A DNA stretch of 64,000 bases from Saccharibacillus sacchari DSM 19268. Its GTDB lineage: Bacteria; Bacillota; Bacilli; Paenibacillales; Paenibacillaceae. Below, piece after piece: positions 23,880-33,001 of the stretch. The stretch spans positions 907,311 through 971,310 of the forward strand of contig NZ_KK073875.1 in the NCBI RefSeq assembly GCF_000585395.1, written 5' to 3'. Position 1 is the first letter of the stretch; each line of letters begins with the position of its first letter. The translations under genes and the position numbers were made by a program. The notes beneath the pieces are model-generated. The model saw nothing but the letters and a program-made list of their open reading frames with translations. It was not told the origin of the DNA and did not search any database.

Positions 23880-23930
23880 AGTCGAAGAGTTGATGAACTT
23901 TCAGCAACAACGATGACGGAGAAGATTGGT

Positions 23931-24103
23931 GCATATAAGCAACAATTCAGGTGGCAAAACAACGAAACGACGATCATTGCTGCATATAAGCAACAATTTC
24001 AGCGAAAAATACCGAAAAGCGCTCTACGGAGCAATAATTGTTGCTTTTTCGCATAAATGAAAATGAATTCTGGCGAATTACGTAAAATTGTTGCTTTTTA
24101 GCA
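23931..24103. repeat. Four short repeats in two orientations (AAGCAACAATT type)
   Basis: GCATATAAGCAACAATT occurs at 23931-23947 and again at 23982-23998; the inverse form AATTGTTGCTTTTT-GCA occurs at 24036-24056 and 24086-24103. The inverted copies can form hairpins. The region just after the MutS2-like gene has no ORF. Confidence 0.6.
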
Positions 24104-24204
24104 AGATTGCCGAGTCCATTTTTTTCGGAAGCGACAATCGTCCAACGTACGCGTTAGTACGTTTCGTGAAAGTTCAGTTCATTCACATCATTTGAAAAAA
24201 ATTA

Positions 24205-24233
24205 AGCGCTCCCGCCTTTAAGCAAGAGCGCTT
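24205..24233. repeat. AAGCGCTC hairpin, left flank of repeat element copy 1
   Basis: AAGCGCTC and GAGCGCTT arms enclose 14 bases. The same hairpin recurs on the other side at 24429-24458, so the palindromic element at 24263-24396 is bracketed by two related hairpins. Confidence 0.5.
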
Positions 24234-24262
24234 GCAAGTGTGGAGAAAACCCAACGTAGCTA

Positions 24263-24396
24263 GAAGCGAGAAGACGGAGAGAGAAATTCAGTGAAAGACG
24301 CCTTTGAACTTGGAAAACTTCCATAATAAAATTCAAATCCAGTTTTCCAAGTGAGACAGCGACTTGAACGAATTTCTCTCGCAGTCTTCTCGCTTC
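24263..24396. repeat. Dispersed palindromic element, copy 1
   Basis: Outer arms of 13 bases match perfectly (24263-24275 with 24384-24396). Inside, GAGAGAAATTC (24279-24289) pairs with GAATTTCTCTC (24370-24380) and ACTTGGAAAACT (24308-24319) with AGTTTTCCAAGT (24341-24352). The element is nearly the reverse complement of the copy at 63198-63331. Confidence 0.75.
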
Positions 24397-24428
24397 CCCC
24401 ACCAAAGCGACTTTCTCGAAGACATCCC

Positions 24429-24463
24429 GAAGCGCTCCCGTTTTCAGCAGGAGCGCTTTTTTA
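24429..24463 (+). terminator. Intrinsic terminator before the mannosidase end
   Basis: AAGCGCTCC and GGAGCGCTT pair and are followed by TTTTTT on the plus strand. It would stop readthrough from the MutS2-like gene. Confidence 0.65.
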
Positions 24464-24496
24464 AAACTTTTTATATAGCCGCAACCAGCAGTAACC

Positions 24497-27424
24497 TCAC
24501 AATACCTCTATCGCATTAACCGCACTCACCCGCAAATGCTCCAGCACGAAAGCAAGCGCCAATTCCGATTCGTCCAACATCGACAGCTCAATCGTACGAC
24601 TTTCGCCCGGCAGCAGATCAAAGTAGTTGTCGCTGAAGCGAACGCGCCCGAGCGGCAGTTCCAGCTTGACCATGCGCGCGAATGAACCCGAAGCTTTTAC
24701 GGTAACTTGGCAGCGAGCCGCTTCGTGTTCGACATGCTTTTCCCCTGACTGAATCGTCGCTTCGGCCAACGGTTCGTCCATCAGCCAAGCCGCCCGAATA
24801 TCCCGTTCTCCCGCCTGCCGTTCCTGCGGGGCCGCGATATGAACTTCCCATGCAAGCTCCGCCGCTCCAAGCTTCAGCTCCCGATGATCGCGCAGCATGT
24901 ACGTTTGTTCGAACCCGGCCGCTCCCCCGCTGATCCAGCGCAGCCGAATCACCGCTTCAGATGCATCCGTTCCATTCAACGCCTCTGCTTCGCCGATCTC
25001 CCCAAGCATCTTAGGCCCGCGCAGCGCGCCTTCCGAGCGGAAACGATACTCCCCAACCTTTTCCCCGTCAAAATGCCACACTTCCAGCACGGCTTCTACT
25101 TCGATCGGCTCAAGCCCGTCGTTGACCGCCCATACTTTCAACGGTTCGCCCGGCTCGTGTTCCAGCGACAGCAGCAGCGGATGATAGAACTTTTTCGCGT
25201 AATAATAGGAAGCTTTCGGCAACAGTTCGTAGTCGATCATCGCCCAGCTCGTTCCCGGCCAACTGTCGTTGAGTTGCCAGATCAGACTGCCTCCGCTGCG
25301 CGGGTTGCGCCGATAATGCTCGACCCCGTAACGCAGCCCTTCCGCTTGGGTCAGCATCGAAAAGTTCATGTATTCCTCGATATCGCGCGGGATGCCGGTA
25401 TAACCTTCCATCAGCAGAATACCTTTAAGATGATTGGTGTCCTTGTTGCGGTACGCCATTTCTTCTCCGCCCCAGACCAGTTCGCCCGGCGGCATGTTTT
25501 TCTCCAGCGTGTAACGGTTGGCCGAAGCGTGCATGCCGAATTCGCTGCTGAAGAGCGCCATGTCCTGCTTGTAATTTTTGAACGTGACACCTTGAATGCT
25601 GTAATCCAGAATCGGCGCTTCGCCGAATTTTCGCGGATACACGGAGCCATGCCACACCTGCCAGTTATGCCGGTCGCCGACTTCCGGATCGTTGGCGTCA
25701 TTGCCTCCGAACGGCGAAGACGGCCAGTAGGGACGGTTCGGGTCGAGCAGCTCCAGCACTTCCGGGATCAGCTCGTGGTAGATCAGCTCGCCGTAAAAGT
25801 CGCTTTTGATATCCCCGCCCGCCGTCTTCATATCGTACAGCCAATCAATCTCGTTGTTGCCGCACCAAAGCGCGAGCGAAGCTCGTCCGCGCAGCCTTTT
25901 CACATTGTATTCCACTTCGGCGCGCACATTGTTCATAAAGTCCTGATTGAAGTCCGGGAACAACGCATTGGCGAACGCAAAGTCCTGCCAGACCAACACC
26001 CCTTGACGGTCGCATTCCTCGTAAAAGACTTCCTTTTCATAAATGCCTCCACCCCAGATCCGCAGCATGTTCATCCCGGACTCCGCCGACAGCGCGATCA
26101 ACTCCCGGTAACGGGAATCCGGAATCGCCCCGATCATATTATCGGCGGGAATCCAGTTGGCGCCCCGAGCGTAAACCGGTTGATTGTTGAGGAAAAAGCG
26201 GAACGCCGCGCGGCCCTCTTCGTCTTCGGTCCGCAGTTCGATCGTGCGCACCCCGACTGCCTGTGTCATCGTATCGATCAGCGCGTCTCCCGCATGCAGC
26301 TCCGCCGTCAGCGTGTAGCGATGGGGATCGCCCAGATCGTGCGTCCACCACAGCTTGGGGTCGGGCAGCACGACCGACGCAGCGAACGACGCTTTGCGGC
26401 GGTTTGCCGGACGAAGATGCGGAGCTTGAGCGCTGCGCACGCTTGACGCGCCGAAGAATGTCTCGGATCGGGTTACGGAGAAAGGCGAAGTCTGTGGATT
26501 CGACGATTGCAGCGCATGCGGCGAGGTACTGGAACCCGCACCGTCGCTTGTCGAGCGGTCGAATGATGGCTTTTCGTCAAAGGCCGCCTCGGTCGAACCA
26601 TTCGCGCAATAGGCGCCGGGCGCCCCTTGCTCCGTCACTGCCGCTTCGTAGACCACATTTCCGTCTGAGTCTTCCAACTTCAATTGCAACGTAAGAGGGA
26701 CATCTTGCATGCCGCGATACGTCTGGATCTCGGCCGAAATATTCAGCTTGGCTTTCTGTTCCGTAATCGAAAGAGTTTCAACGAATACGCTTTCGATCTT
26801 GGCCTGCAAGTGTCGCTTCAATCGCACGCCGCCCCAGATCCCGACCGTGACCAGACGCGGACCCCAATCCCAGCCGAAGTTCATCGCCGCTTTGCGCAGC
26901 CAAGGACGTTCTTTCGTATACGAAGACCAGTCGAAGCGTTCCTTATCCTTCTGATGCGGAAGCAGCGGGTCGAAACGGACGGCGACCATGTTCCAACCGG
27001 AGCGAATTACCCTCGTTACGTCAAAAGTATGCGCCATCAGCATATTGCTGCTCCGGCCGATTTCGTGTCCGTTGACGAAGATCGTCGCGAAGGTATCCAG
27101 TCCGCCAAAAGTCAGCTCGAACCGCTCGGCCGCGTCCTTCGTCAATTCGCCGCTATATTCGAAACCGCGTCGATACCACCATTCCCGGTCTTCGACCCAG
27201 CGGCTTTTCAGATCGTTATGTCCGAAATAAGGAGGATCGATCACCCGACGCTGCGTCAACGCGCTATGTACGTCTCCCGGCACTTGCCCCGTCATCCAGT
27301 ACCGATCGTCCAATCCGGGCGCCGCATTCTCCTGCGAAGGCGCAGCCCCCGGCGCGAAGTCTTTGATTCTCCAGTTTCCGTTCAATTCCGTTATTCCGGC
27401 TGCGTTACTGACATTCGTGCCCAT
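24497..27424 (-). CDS. Beta-mannosidase, GH2 family
   Basis: This 975-residue enzyme has the GH2 five-domain plan: a jelly-roll sugar-binding domain (WRIKDF, VPGDVHSAL, YFGHND), an immunoglobulin-like domain, a TIM barrel and two C-terminal sandwiches. The acid/base Glu is in LALWCGNNEIDWLYD and the nucleophile Glu in FSSEFGMHAS. It removes terminal beta-mannose from manno-oligosaccharides; the lack of a signal peptide suggests cytoplasmic action on imported sugars. About 80 residues (roughly 266-345) form a Ser/Ala/Pro-rich insertion in the second domain. The ATG at 27424 after AAAGGGGAA is preferred to the upstream ATG at 27460. It is divergent from a GmuE-like kinase, which supports a mannan-utilisation locus. 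Confidence 0.88.
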   Translation of the reverse strand: MGTNVSNAAGITELNGNWRIKDFAPGAAPSQENAAPGLDDRYWMTGQVPGDVHSALTQRRVIDPPYFGHNDLKSRWVEDREWWYRRGFEYSGELTKDAAERFELTFGGLDTFATIFVNGHEIGRSSNMLMAHTFDVTRVIRSGWNMVAVRFDPLLPHQKDKERFDWSSYTKERPWLRKAAMNFGWDWGPRLVTVGIWGGVRLKRHLQAKIESVFVETLSITEQKAKLNISAEIQTYRGMQDVPLTLQLKLEDSDGNVVYEAAVTEQGAPGAYCANGSTEAAFDEKPSFDRSTSDGAGSSTSPHALQSSNPQTSPFSVTRSETFFGASSVRSAQAPHLRPANRRKASFAASVVLPDPKLWWTHDLGDPHRYTLTAELHAGDALIDTMTQAVGVRTIELRTEDEEGRAAFRFFLNNQPVYARGANWIPADNMIGAIPDSRYRELIALSAESGMNMLRIWGGGIYEKEVFYEECDRQGVLVWQDFAFANALFPDFNQDFMNNVRAEVEYNVKRLRGRASLALWCGNNEIDWLYDMKTAGGDIKSDFYGELIYHELIPEVLELLDPNRPYWPSSPFGGNDANDPEVGDRHNWQVWHGSVYPRKFGEAPILDYSIQGVTFKNYKQDMALFSSEFGMHASANRYTLEKNMPPGELVWGGEEMAYRNKDTNHLKGILLMEGYTGIPRDIEEYMNFSMLTQAEGLRYGVEHYRRNPRSGGSLIWQLNDSWPGTSWAMIDYELLPKASYYYAKKFYHPLLLSLEHEPGEPLKVWAVNDGLEPIEVEAVLEVWHFDGEKVGEYRFRSEGALRGPKMLGEIGEAEALNGTDASEAVIRLRWISGGAAGFEQTYMLRDHRELKLGAAELAWEVHIAAPQERQAGERDIRAAWLMDEPLAEATIQSGEKHVEHEAARCQVTVKASGSFARMVKLELPLGRVRFSDNYFDLLPGESRTIELSMLDESELALAFVLEHLRVSAVNAIEVL

Positions 27425-27591
27425 TCTTGAATTCCCCTTTCGAGATAACGCTTTCAACATGCTCCCTTAAAATATCATAACGCGCGAAACAGGTACAGAC
27501 GCAACTTCGCGACATGCTATACTGGATCTGGAGCATAGGCGCAAGAAGCGTGAATGATACAACGAAACCACAAACGGAGAGGACGATTCGG

Positions 27592-28473
27592 ATGATCATC
27601 GGAGCAATCGAAGCAGGCGGAACGAAGTTTGTTTGCGGAATCGGCAATGAACGCGGAGAGATTTCGGATCGGATCAGCTTTCCTACGGAAGAACCGGAGA
27701 AAACGACGCAAAAAGCTGCCGATTACTTCAAGGATAAAGGAATCGAAGCACTCGGCGTCGGTTCGTTCGGTCCGCTCGATCTCGACACAAACAGCAAGGC
27801 TTACGGCCATGTGACGACGACTCCCAAGCCGGGCTGGGCGAACTACGATCTGCTCGGGCATTTGAAAAAAGAGCTGAACGTTCCTGCCGGATTCGATACG
27901 GACGTCAATGCCGCCGCTTTCGGCGAAGCTCGCTGGGGTGCGGCTCAAGGCTTGGACAGCTGCTTGTATTATACCGTCGGTACCGGAATCGGCGTAGGCG
28001 TCTATGCCGGAGGTCAATTGATCCACGGGCTGGTGCACCCGGAAGGCGGACACGTGCTCGTTCGGCGCCATCCGGACGATACGTTCGCGGGCGCATGCCC
28101 GTACCACGGCGACTGCCTGGAGGGCATGGCCGCAGGCCCCGCGATCGCCAAGCGCTGGGGACAAAGCGGCGACAGCCTTCCCGAAGATCATCCCGCTTGG
28201 GACATCGAAGCCCATTATCTGGCCGAAGCGATCACCGGAGCGATCCTGCTGTTGTCGCCGAAAAAGATTATCCTCGGCGGCGGGGTTATGCACCAAAGCC
28301 AACTCTTCCCGCTGATTCGTCAAAAGGTGGCGAAGAACCTGAACGGATATGTAGCTTCTTCGGTATTGGACGATCTGGACAGCTATATCGTGCCTCCGGG
28401 TTTGGGCGACAACGCCGGCTTGGTCGGCTCCATAGCGCTGGGCGTGGAAGCGGCTGGACGGTTTCGAGCTTAG
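27592..28473 (+). CDS. gmuE: ROK-family fructokinase, GmuE-like
   Basis: This 293-residue sugar kinase has the ROK plan: IGAIEAGGTKFVCGIG as the phosphate loop, GFDTDVNAAAFGEA, the ATP-site YYTVGTGIGVG, the zinc-binding CPYHGDCLEG and the C-terminal ILGGGVMHQ. It is very close in layout to B. subtilis GmuE, which phosphorylates fructose made from mannose-6-phosphate or mannose itself during glucomannan use. The start is ATG 27592 after GGAGAGG; the open frame upstream to 27514 has no similarity. It is divergent from beta-mannosidase, about 170 bases apart. The symbol is by closest resemblance; scrK would be an equal name. Confidence 0.85.
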   Translation: MIIGAIEAGGTKFVCGIGNERGEISDRISFPTEEPEKTTQKAADYFKDKGIEALGVGSFGPLDLDTNSKAYGHVTTTPKPGWANYDLLGHLKKELNVPAGFDTDVNAAAFGEARWGAAQGLDSCLYYTVGTGIGVGVYAGGQLIHGLVHPEGGHVLVRRHPDDTFAGACPYHGDCLEGMAAGPAIAKRWGQSGDSLPEDHPAWDIEAHYLAEAITGAILLLSPKKIILGGGVMHQSQLFPLIRQKVAKNLNGYVASSVLDDLDSYIVPPGLGDNAGLVGSIALGVEAAGRFRA

Positions 28474-28483
28474 GTGACGCTGT

Positions 28484-28593
28484 GGGAGAAATTACCAGCA
28501 TAGGCTTCCGAAGTGCATTTCTTCGAAATGCTTCACAAAATGCTGTCTCGCGCAAAGAGCGCGCTCAAAGGCATTTTGACCTGAATTTCTCCC
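28484..28593. repeat. Dispersed palindromic element, copy 2
   Basis: GGGAGAAATT (28484-28493) pairs with AATTTCTCCC (28584-28593). Inside lie GCATTTC-TTC-GAAATGC, AAAATGC/GCATTTT and GCGC/GCGC hairpins. The outer boxes match other copies; the inner sequence is different but still folds. Confidence 0.6.
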
Positions 28594-28730
28594 TCCGCTG
28601 CTGCCCACCGTGCAGGCGCTTCTTTAAATAAATTAATTAAAAAGATTAACAATAAGGACGGTTTGCAGGCCGTTTTAGATGTTTGGTAGATAGATAAAGG
28701 CATGAATAAATTGCATATATGCGCCAAACT

Positions 28731-28763
28731 AAAAGGCACAGCCCCATAATCGGCTGTGCCTTT
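28731..28763 (-). terminator. Intrinsic terminator of the three-gene membrane operon
   Basis: AAAAGGCACAGCC and GGCTGTGCCTTT pair around 8 bases; on the minus strand the stem is followed by TTTTAGTTT. Confidence 0.7.
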
Positions 28764-28834
28764 ATCTTGCTGTTGCTTTTCTTTTGCCCTTGTCCTTTAA
28801 AACCTACCATCCACGTGCTGAGGTGAGCGGAGGG

Positions 28835-28970
28835 GTGAAGGAGTCGTAGAAGCGAAGCGTTCGCCTTTGAAAATGGGTTTCCTACCTCCAGCTTGTTTTA
28901 TACAATCCGAGGAAACCCATTTTCAACACGCGATCGAAGACCCTTCAGCCCGCAGCGCCTCCCACCTCAA
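28835..28970. repeat. Palindromic element, possible copy 5 (divergent)
   Basis: A 16-base perfect arm pair lies at 28867-28882 and 28911-28926. Flanks include CGCCTTTGA and CAGCG, boxes found in copies 1, 3 and 4, but the GAAATTC/GAATTTC arms are missing, so membership is tentative. Confidence 0.4.
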
Positions 28971-29191
28971 GAACGTCTCCCCCTCCGCCAATATCGGTAC
29001 CCGATCCGAAACATGCTGTTGAGCATGATCAAGCCGAACAAGATGAAATAGATGATTTTGTTGTCCATGACAAGCTCGTCATTCAACAAATACACGATGG
29101 CGGCGGCTGCAAGCAGGAAAAAGACGAAGTCCGCGGCAGTCATGAGCTTGATCAATCGTTCCGTACCCGGATTGCTTGGATGCTTGTCCAT
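28967..29191 (-). CDS. Small two-span membrane protein, 74 aa
   Basis: The product has two hydrophobic segments (about residues 20-38 and 45-62) and a basic tail (YRYWRRGRRS). I do not recognise it. The ATG follows AAGGAGGAAG, and the gene begins 11 bases after the stop of the DUF1232 gene, so it is the last gene of a likely three-gene operon with a membrane metallopeptidase-like gene. Confidence 0.7.
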   Translation of the reverse strand: MDKHPSNPGTERLIKLMTAADFVFFLLAAAAIVYLLNDELVMDNKIIYFILFGLIMLNSMFRIGYRYWRRGRRS

Positions 29192-29202
29192 TAGCTTCCT
29201 CC

Positions 29203-29745
29203 TTACTTATTCTCGTTCTTGTCCTCCAGCTTCGCTTCCACTTCGCCCAGATCGAGCGTGGCGCTTTCGCCGAACCAGGAGACCAGCTTGACACGGGCTT
29301 TGCCGCGCGTGTCGTCGTTGATCAGCTTCGCGACGACGGCGACGGCCGCGATCAAGGTGCCGAAATCGTCCGTGTACCCCACCACCGGAATAAAGTCGGG
29401 GATCAGATCGATCGGGGCGATGAAGTAGGCCAGTGCGCCGACGATGACCGATTTCGCCCACGGCGGAACGTCTGCGTCTTTGAGCGTGTAGAACAGCAGT
29501 AAAGCTGCATAGACGACTTTGACGCCTGCTTTTTTGCCGAACTTTTTGACTTTTTCCCAGAACGAGCCTTCCGAATACTGCTTGCCATAGCCTTTGATGC
29601 GTTCGTTCAATTCAGCTTCGTTGATCGGATCGCCTGCTGACTCTATTACTGCGGCTTCTGCCGGATCTTTGGCATTCACGCCGATTCCGAGCTTAACGCG
29701 GCCGTAATCGGACACGCGGTCTTTCCAGGTTTTTTTGTCCGCCAT
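29203..29745 (-). CDS. DUF1232 (YkvA-like) protein
   Basis: This 180-residue protein carries the DUF1232 segment near residues 105-155: KSVIVGALAYFIAPIDLIPDFIPVVGYTDD, with the characteristic SPIDLIPD-like box and the GYTDD end. YkvA-type proteins have one or two short membrane-associated helices and no known activity. A charged linker precedes it. The ATG at 29745 is preferred to the upstream one at 29823, which overlaps the previous gene; GGGAGG lies 11 bases upstream. It sits between the membrane metallopeptidase-like gene and the small membrane gene. Confidence 0.8.
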   Translation of the reverse strand: MADKKTWKDRVSDYGRVKLGIGVNAKDPAEAAVIESAGDPINEAELNERIKGYGKQYSEGSFWEKVKKFGKKAGVKVVYAALLLFYTLKDADVPPWAKSVIVGALAYFIAPIDLIPDFIPVVGYTDDFGTLIAAVAVVAKLINDDTRGKARVKLVSWFGESATLDLGEVEAKLEDKNENK

Positions 29746-29819
29746 ATCGGCATGACCTCCCTTATGCGATGTTTCGGGCGACCGTTTATACGCGAGCGCC
29801 CGGATGCTATTTTTACCCT

Positions 29820-30539
29820 TCAAGCTCTCATCTTCGATCGCCGCGAGCCGCTGTTCGAACTGCGGTTCGCCGAGCGTCCCTCATGCGTTTTGGCGAACAA
29901 TCGGATGCACCAGTTGGCGCACAGCAGCGAGAACGCGACGAACAGAATGGACCAGCCGATTGCCGGCACGAAGGTGTCCTGCGCCAGCAGCGCCGCATCG
30001 CCCGCCGCTCGCGGAGAAGTGATCGACACCCAGGCCAAGTAGAGGGAACTCGTAATCGACTCCTCCAGCGTCAGGAAGCAAAGAAGCATGTAGTAGAACT
30101 TGCGCAGCGGCTCCCAGACGAAGTACATCAACACGTTTAATGCGATAAATCCAATCAGCCAGACTACGCCGAAGCCGTCATGCACGTACAGGATCAACAT
30201 GATCAAAGCAACGGCCGTCATCAGGATCAAGCCTTGCTTTTGCTGTTTTTTGTAATAGCCGTAGAACAGCAGGACGGCAAACAGCGAAGCGGACATGTAT
30301 CCGGCCAAGGAGACAAGAATCGAACTCCAGGTCGAATACGTCATGACGTAGGTGGCTCCGCTGTGGTTCGCGTTCAAGTCGATCGACGAGACATGACCCG
30401 ACGTGGCGAGCGCGACCACCGCGTGACCGAATTCATGGATCATCGTGTTCAGATTGCGAAATAACGATGAAAAAGGAATCAGTCGGGTCAGCACCGCCGC
30501 GACCAGCAGATACAGCACCAGTTTTGCCCATTTTGGCAT
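29820..30539 (-). CDS. M50-like membrane metallopeptidase
   Basis: This 239-residue membrane protein has about six spans and the zinc-protease motif HEFGH (MIHEFGHAVVAL, around residues 34-45), typical of the M50B-like group in Firmicutes. Further downstream the motif NxxPxxxxD of active site-2 proteases is not obvious, so activity is uncertain. The start at 30539 is supported by GAGGAGG six bases upstream; an ATG at 30605 is only a longer frame. It is the first gene of the operon with the DUF1232 protein and the 74-aa membrane protein. The substrate is unknown. Confidence 0.75.
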   Translation of the reverse strand: MPKWAKLVLYLLVAAVLTRLIPFSSLFRNLNTMIHEFGHAVVALATSGHVSSIDLNANHSGATYVMTYSTWSSILVSLAGYMSASLFAVLLFYGYYKKQQKQGLILMTAVALIMLILYVHDGFGVVWLIGFIALNVLMYFVWEPLRKFYYMLLCFLTLEESITSSLYLAWVSITSPRAAGDAALLAQDTFVPAIGWSILFVAFSLLCANWCIRLFAKTHEGRSANRSSNSGSRRSKMRA

Positions 30540-30730
30540 GAAACAACCTCCTCGAACGGATCGCGAACCGCCGCCTTGCCTGAACGGTTCGCGGTGACTT
30601 TCCAAAACTTTTATATCATTTTATGCGTTCAACGCGTTCTCGTTATGTTACGACCAAGCACAGGGCAAGGTTCCGGCTTATCGGATTTTCGCTTAAAAAA
30701 GTAGGGCCTATGCTCACCCCGCTTGGCGTT

Positions 30731-32842
30731 TCAACTCTCCGACACCTTTTCAATAACAATCAGGCAGGTGCTGTCCGGCAGCGAAAGCTCATGGCCTGCG
30801 TCGTCCGTCACCTTTACTTTGTCTTGCAGCGCCAGCGTGTACCCTTCCTGTAAAAAGTAGCGGCTTACCACGATTTTCGCCTGCTCTCCGAACAACTCCG
30901 CGATACAAGCTTCATACTGCGACGGCGTCATATACCCGAATTGCTCCTGCACCTCGTGCACATACGCTTCCTCGCCCCAGGTGTAGGTGTACAGAAACTC
31001 CATCGCGTCGTTGACCGGCATGCGGACTTCGTTCGGGCCGAGCTGCTCAAACTTGATCTCCCGCCCGACAAAGTCTTCGGCGTATCGCGCAAGCTTCTCC
31101 GGCGCTTCCGGGTCGGAGAACGTCAATCTTCGCGTCTGCTCCTCAGGTTCCGTCATGATCCCGTCTCGAATAAGGATACGCCCGCCGACGGGGATCAGTT
31201 CGAACGCGCTTTGCAGCGCCGCCCGGACGGTTTCCAGATTAAACTTTTGCCCGTTGAACGGAATATACGAATACAATTCATGCAAAATGGAGGAAAACAC
31301 CACCGTATCGATACTGCCCGGCTCGATGCTTTGCTTCAGATTGAGCGCGTCGCCTTTGAGCACCCGCCAGTTGCGGTTCTCCAATCGTCTGCGCCGCTCC
31401 AACGCTTCCACCACGTTTTCGCTGATATCGACGCCGATCGCTTGTTTGTCCGGCAGTTCCTGTTCGATCAGGTCGAGCAGCACGCCGCCGCCCGGACCGA
31501 TATCGAGCACGCGCGAGCCGGAAATGTACGAAAGCAGCACTTTTTTGTCGTCCGCCGAACTGTTCATCGATTCCAGATACTCGTCTTCGTTGTGGAAACG
31601 GTCATACGCGTCGCGCCGCAAGCCGAACAGATCCATCAGCATGAGCACGGCGCGTTCGTACAGCGGCGATTTCTCGGCTTCCACGCAGAAATCGATCAGC
31701 TTTTCCGCGGCCGGAGAGAATACGAAGCCGAAAAAGCACGTATCCGTATTGCCTTTTTCCCGGCTGACCCGATGATGCAGATGCGGACTGTTCGCGTGCC
31801 GCCCGCCTTCCAGCACGGCCGCCCAATCCAGCTCGCGCAGATACTTTTCGATGATCCGTTTTTTGTACAGATTGATCTTTTTGACGCCTTTATAATCGTA
31901 GTACAAGCCGTGCATCAAGCGCTCGAAGCTGATATGCCGGGCTTGAGAGCCTTCGTCCGCGCCGCGCAGGGCGAGCAGCATCATTTTGACGAACTCCTCC
32001 AACGAAAACTCGCTCAATGCCGCCTCGACGTACCAGAGCGTTTTATCGTTTAAGCGTGCAAAAGCCTGCTCCGACCCGTTTTCGACGCCGGATGCTTGGA
32101 GCGCTTGATCCACTTCTGCCAGCCCGCCGTCAAAATCCTCGCCGCGCCGGATCGACTCCGTGCGCAACCGCCGCAATCGTCGCCGCAATCCGTCGCCCTC
32201 CGGCACCGTGCCGAGCGAGACATGCAGCACGCAAGCTTCAAGCTCGGCGGCCACGGCTTCCCACAGATCCTCCGACACGGCCCCGATTACGCAGCGGTTG
32301 AGCGCCATCAGCAGCCGGGCAAGTTCGGTCTCGGTCAACAGCCCTTCGTCTACCGGACCATGCAGCGGCATATTCGCGGCAAAAGGCACTTCGCCCCGCA
32401 AATATTGGCCGAGCAGCCCGTGCGTGCGGATCAATAGCGCGGTCAAGCGGCGGCGGTCCCCGGCGCTATCCGTCGACTTTTGCAGATACAAATCCGCCGA
32501 ACCTTCATTATGTACAAACACGTTAATGCCCTGGCGCTGCCAGCCGATCCGATCGAGCCTGCTGCCGCCTTTTGCCGTCTCGCTCCAAGCCAGCACTTCT
32601 TCGAGCAGCTCTTTCATCCAAAAGGACATGCGCTCTCCCTGCAAAAGCTCCAAACTTCGCTCCACGTAAGCCAGTACCGGATTCAACTGCTCCAGTTCGC
32701 CGATCGAGCCGATCCGTTCGTAATTGACGATGTACTCTTCGGCGGACGCCAAAATATTCAGCCACGCCGGAAGGTCGATTCTGCGGGCTTCTTCCTCTTC
32801 TTTTTCCATATAGCTGCGGATCTGTTCCAGGGCGCTTGGCAT
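30731..32842 (-). CDS. Large SAM-dependent methyltransferase with unknown N-terminal half
   Basis: The C-terminal third is a class I methyltransferase: motif I VLDIGPGGG at residues 445-453, the acidic IGVDISENVV that follows, LKGDALNL and VFSSILHELYSY. The first 430 residues are mostly helical and I do not recognise them; a conserved-looking stretch is residues 305-380 (RLMHGLYYDYKGVKKINLYKKR and NTDTCFFGFVFSP). There is no membrane segment. The total of 703 residues is far larger than single-domain enzymes. The ATG follows GAGAGGAG. It is divergent from the ECF sigma gene, 160 bases apart. What it methylates is unknown. Confidence 0.8.
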   Translation of the reverse strand: MPSALEQIRSYMEKEEEEARRIDLPAWLNILASAEEYIVNYERIGSIGELEQLNPVLAYVERSLELLQGERMSFWMKELLEEVLAWSETAKGGSRLDRIGWQRQGINVFVHNEGSADLYLQKSTDSAGDRRRLTALLIRTHGLLGQYLRGEVPFAANMPLHGPVDEGLLTETELARLLMALNRCVIGAVSEDLWEAVAAELEACVLHVSLGTVPEGDGLRRRLRRLRTESIRRGEDFDGGLAEVDQALQASGVENGSEQAFARLNDKTLWYVEAALSEFSLEEFVKMMLLALRGADEGSQARHISFERLMHGLYYDYKGVKKINLYKKRIIEKYLRELDWAAVLEGGRHANSPHLHHRVSREKGNTDTCFFGFVFSPAAEKLIDFCVEAEKSPLYERAVLMLMDLFGLRRDAYDRFHNEDEYLESMNSSADDKKVLLSYISGSRVLDIGPGGGVLLDLIEQELPDKQAIGVDISENVVEALERRRRLENRNWRVLKGDALNLKQSIEPGSIDTVVFSSILHELYSYIPFNGQKFNLETVRAALQSAFELIPVGGRILIRDGIMTEPEEQTRRLTFSDPEAPEKLARYAEDFVGREIKFEQLGPNEVRMPVNDAMEFLYTYTWGEEAYVHEVQEQFGYMTPSQYEACIAELFGEQAKIVVSRYFLQEGYTLALQDKVKVTDDAGHELSLPDSTCLIVIEKVSES

Positions 32843-33001
32843 GATGTTCGCTCCTCTCCATTCTCCATCTTTTCGCGATGATCGCTATAATCTCTATTAT
32901 GATACCCCAAATCAGGGCGGTAAAAAAATCGGAAGACGAAGCGAGAGAACTTCGAAGCAGCATGCGTCTTAGCAGTAAATCGTCACGGAGGAGGAAAAGG
33001 A

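Noticed and set aside
24839-26446. 535-codon plus-strand open frame inside the beta-mannosidase gene
   Set aside because: Antisense shadow of a complete GH2 enzyme; no ribosome binding site or known motif.
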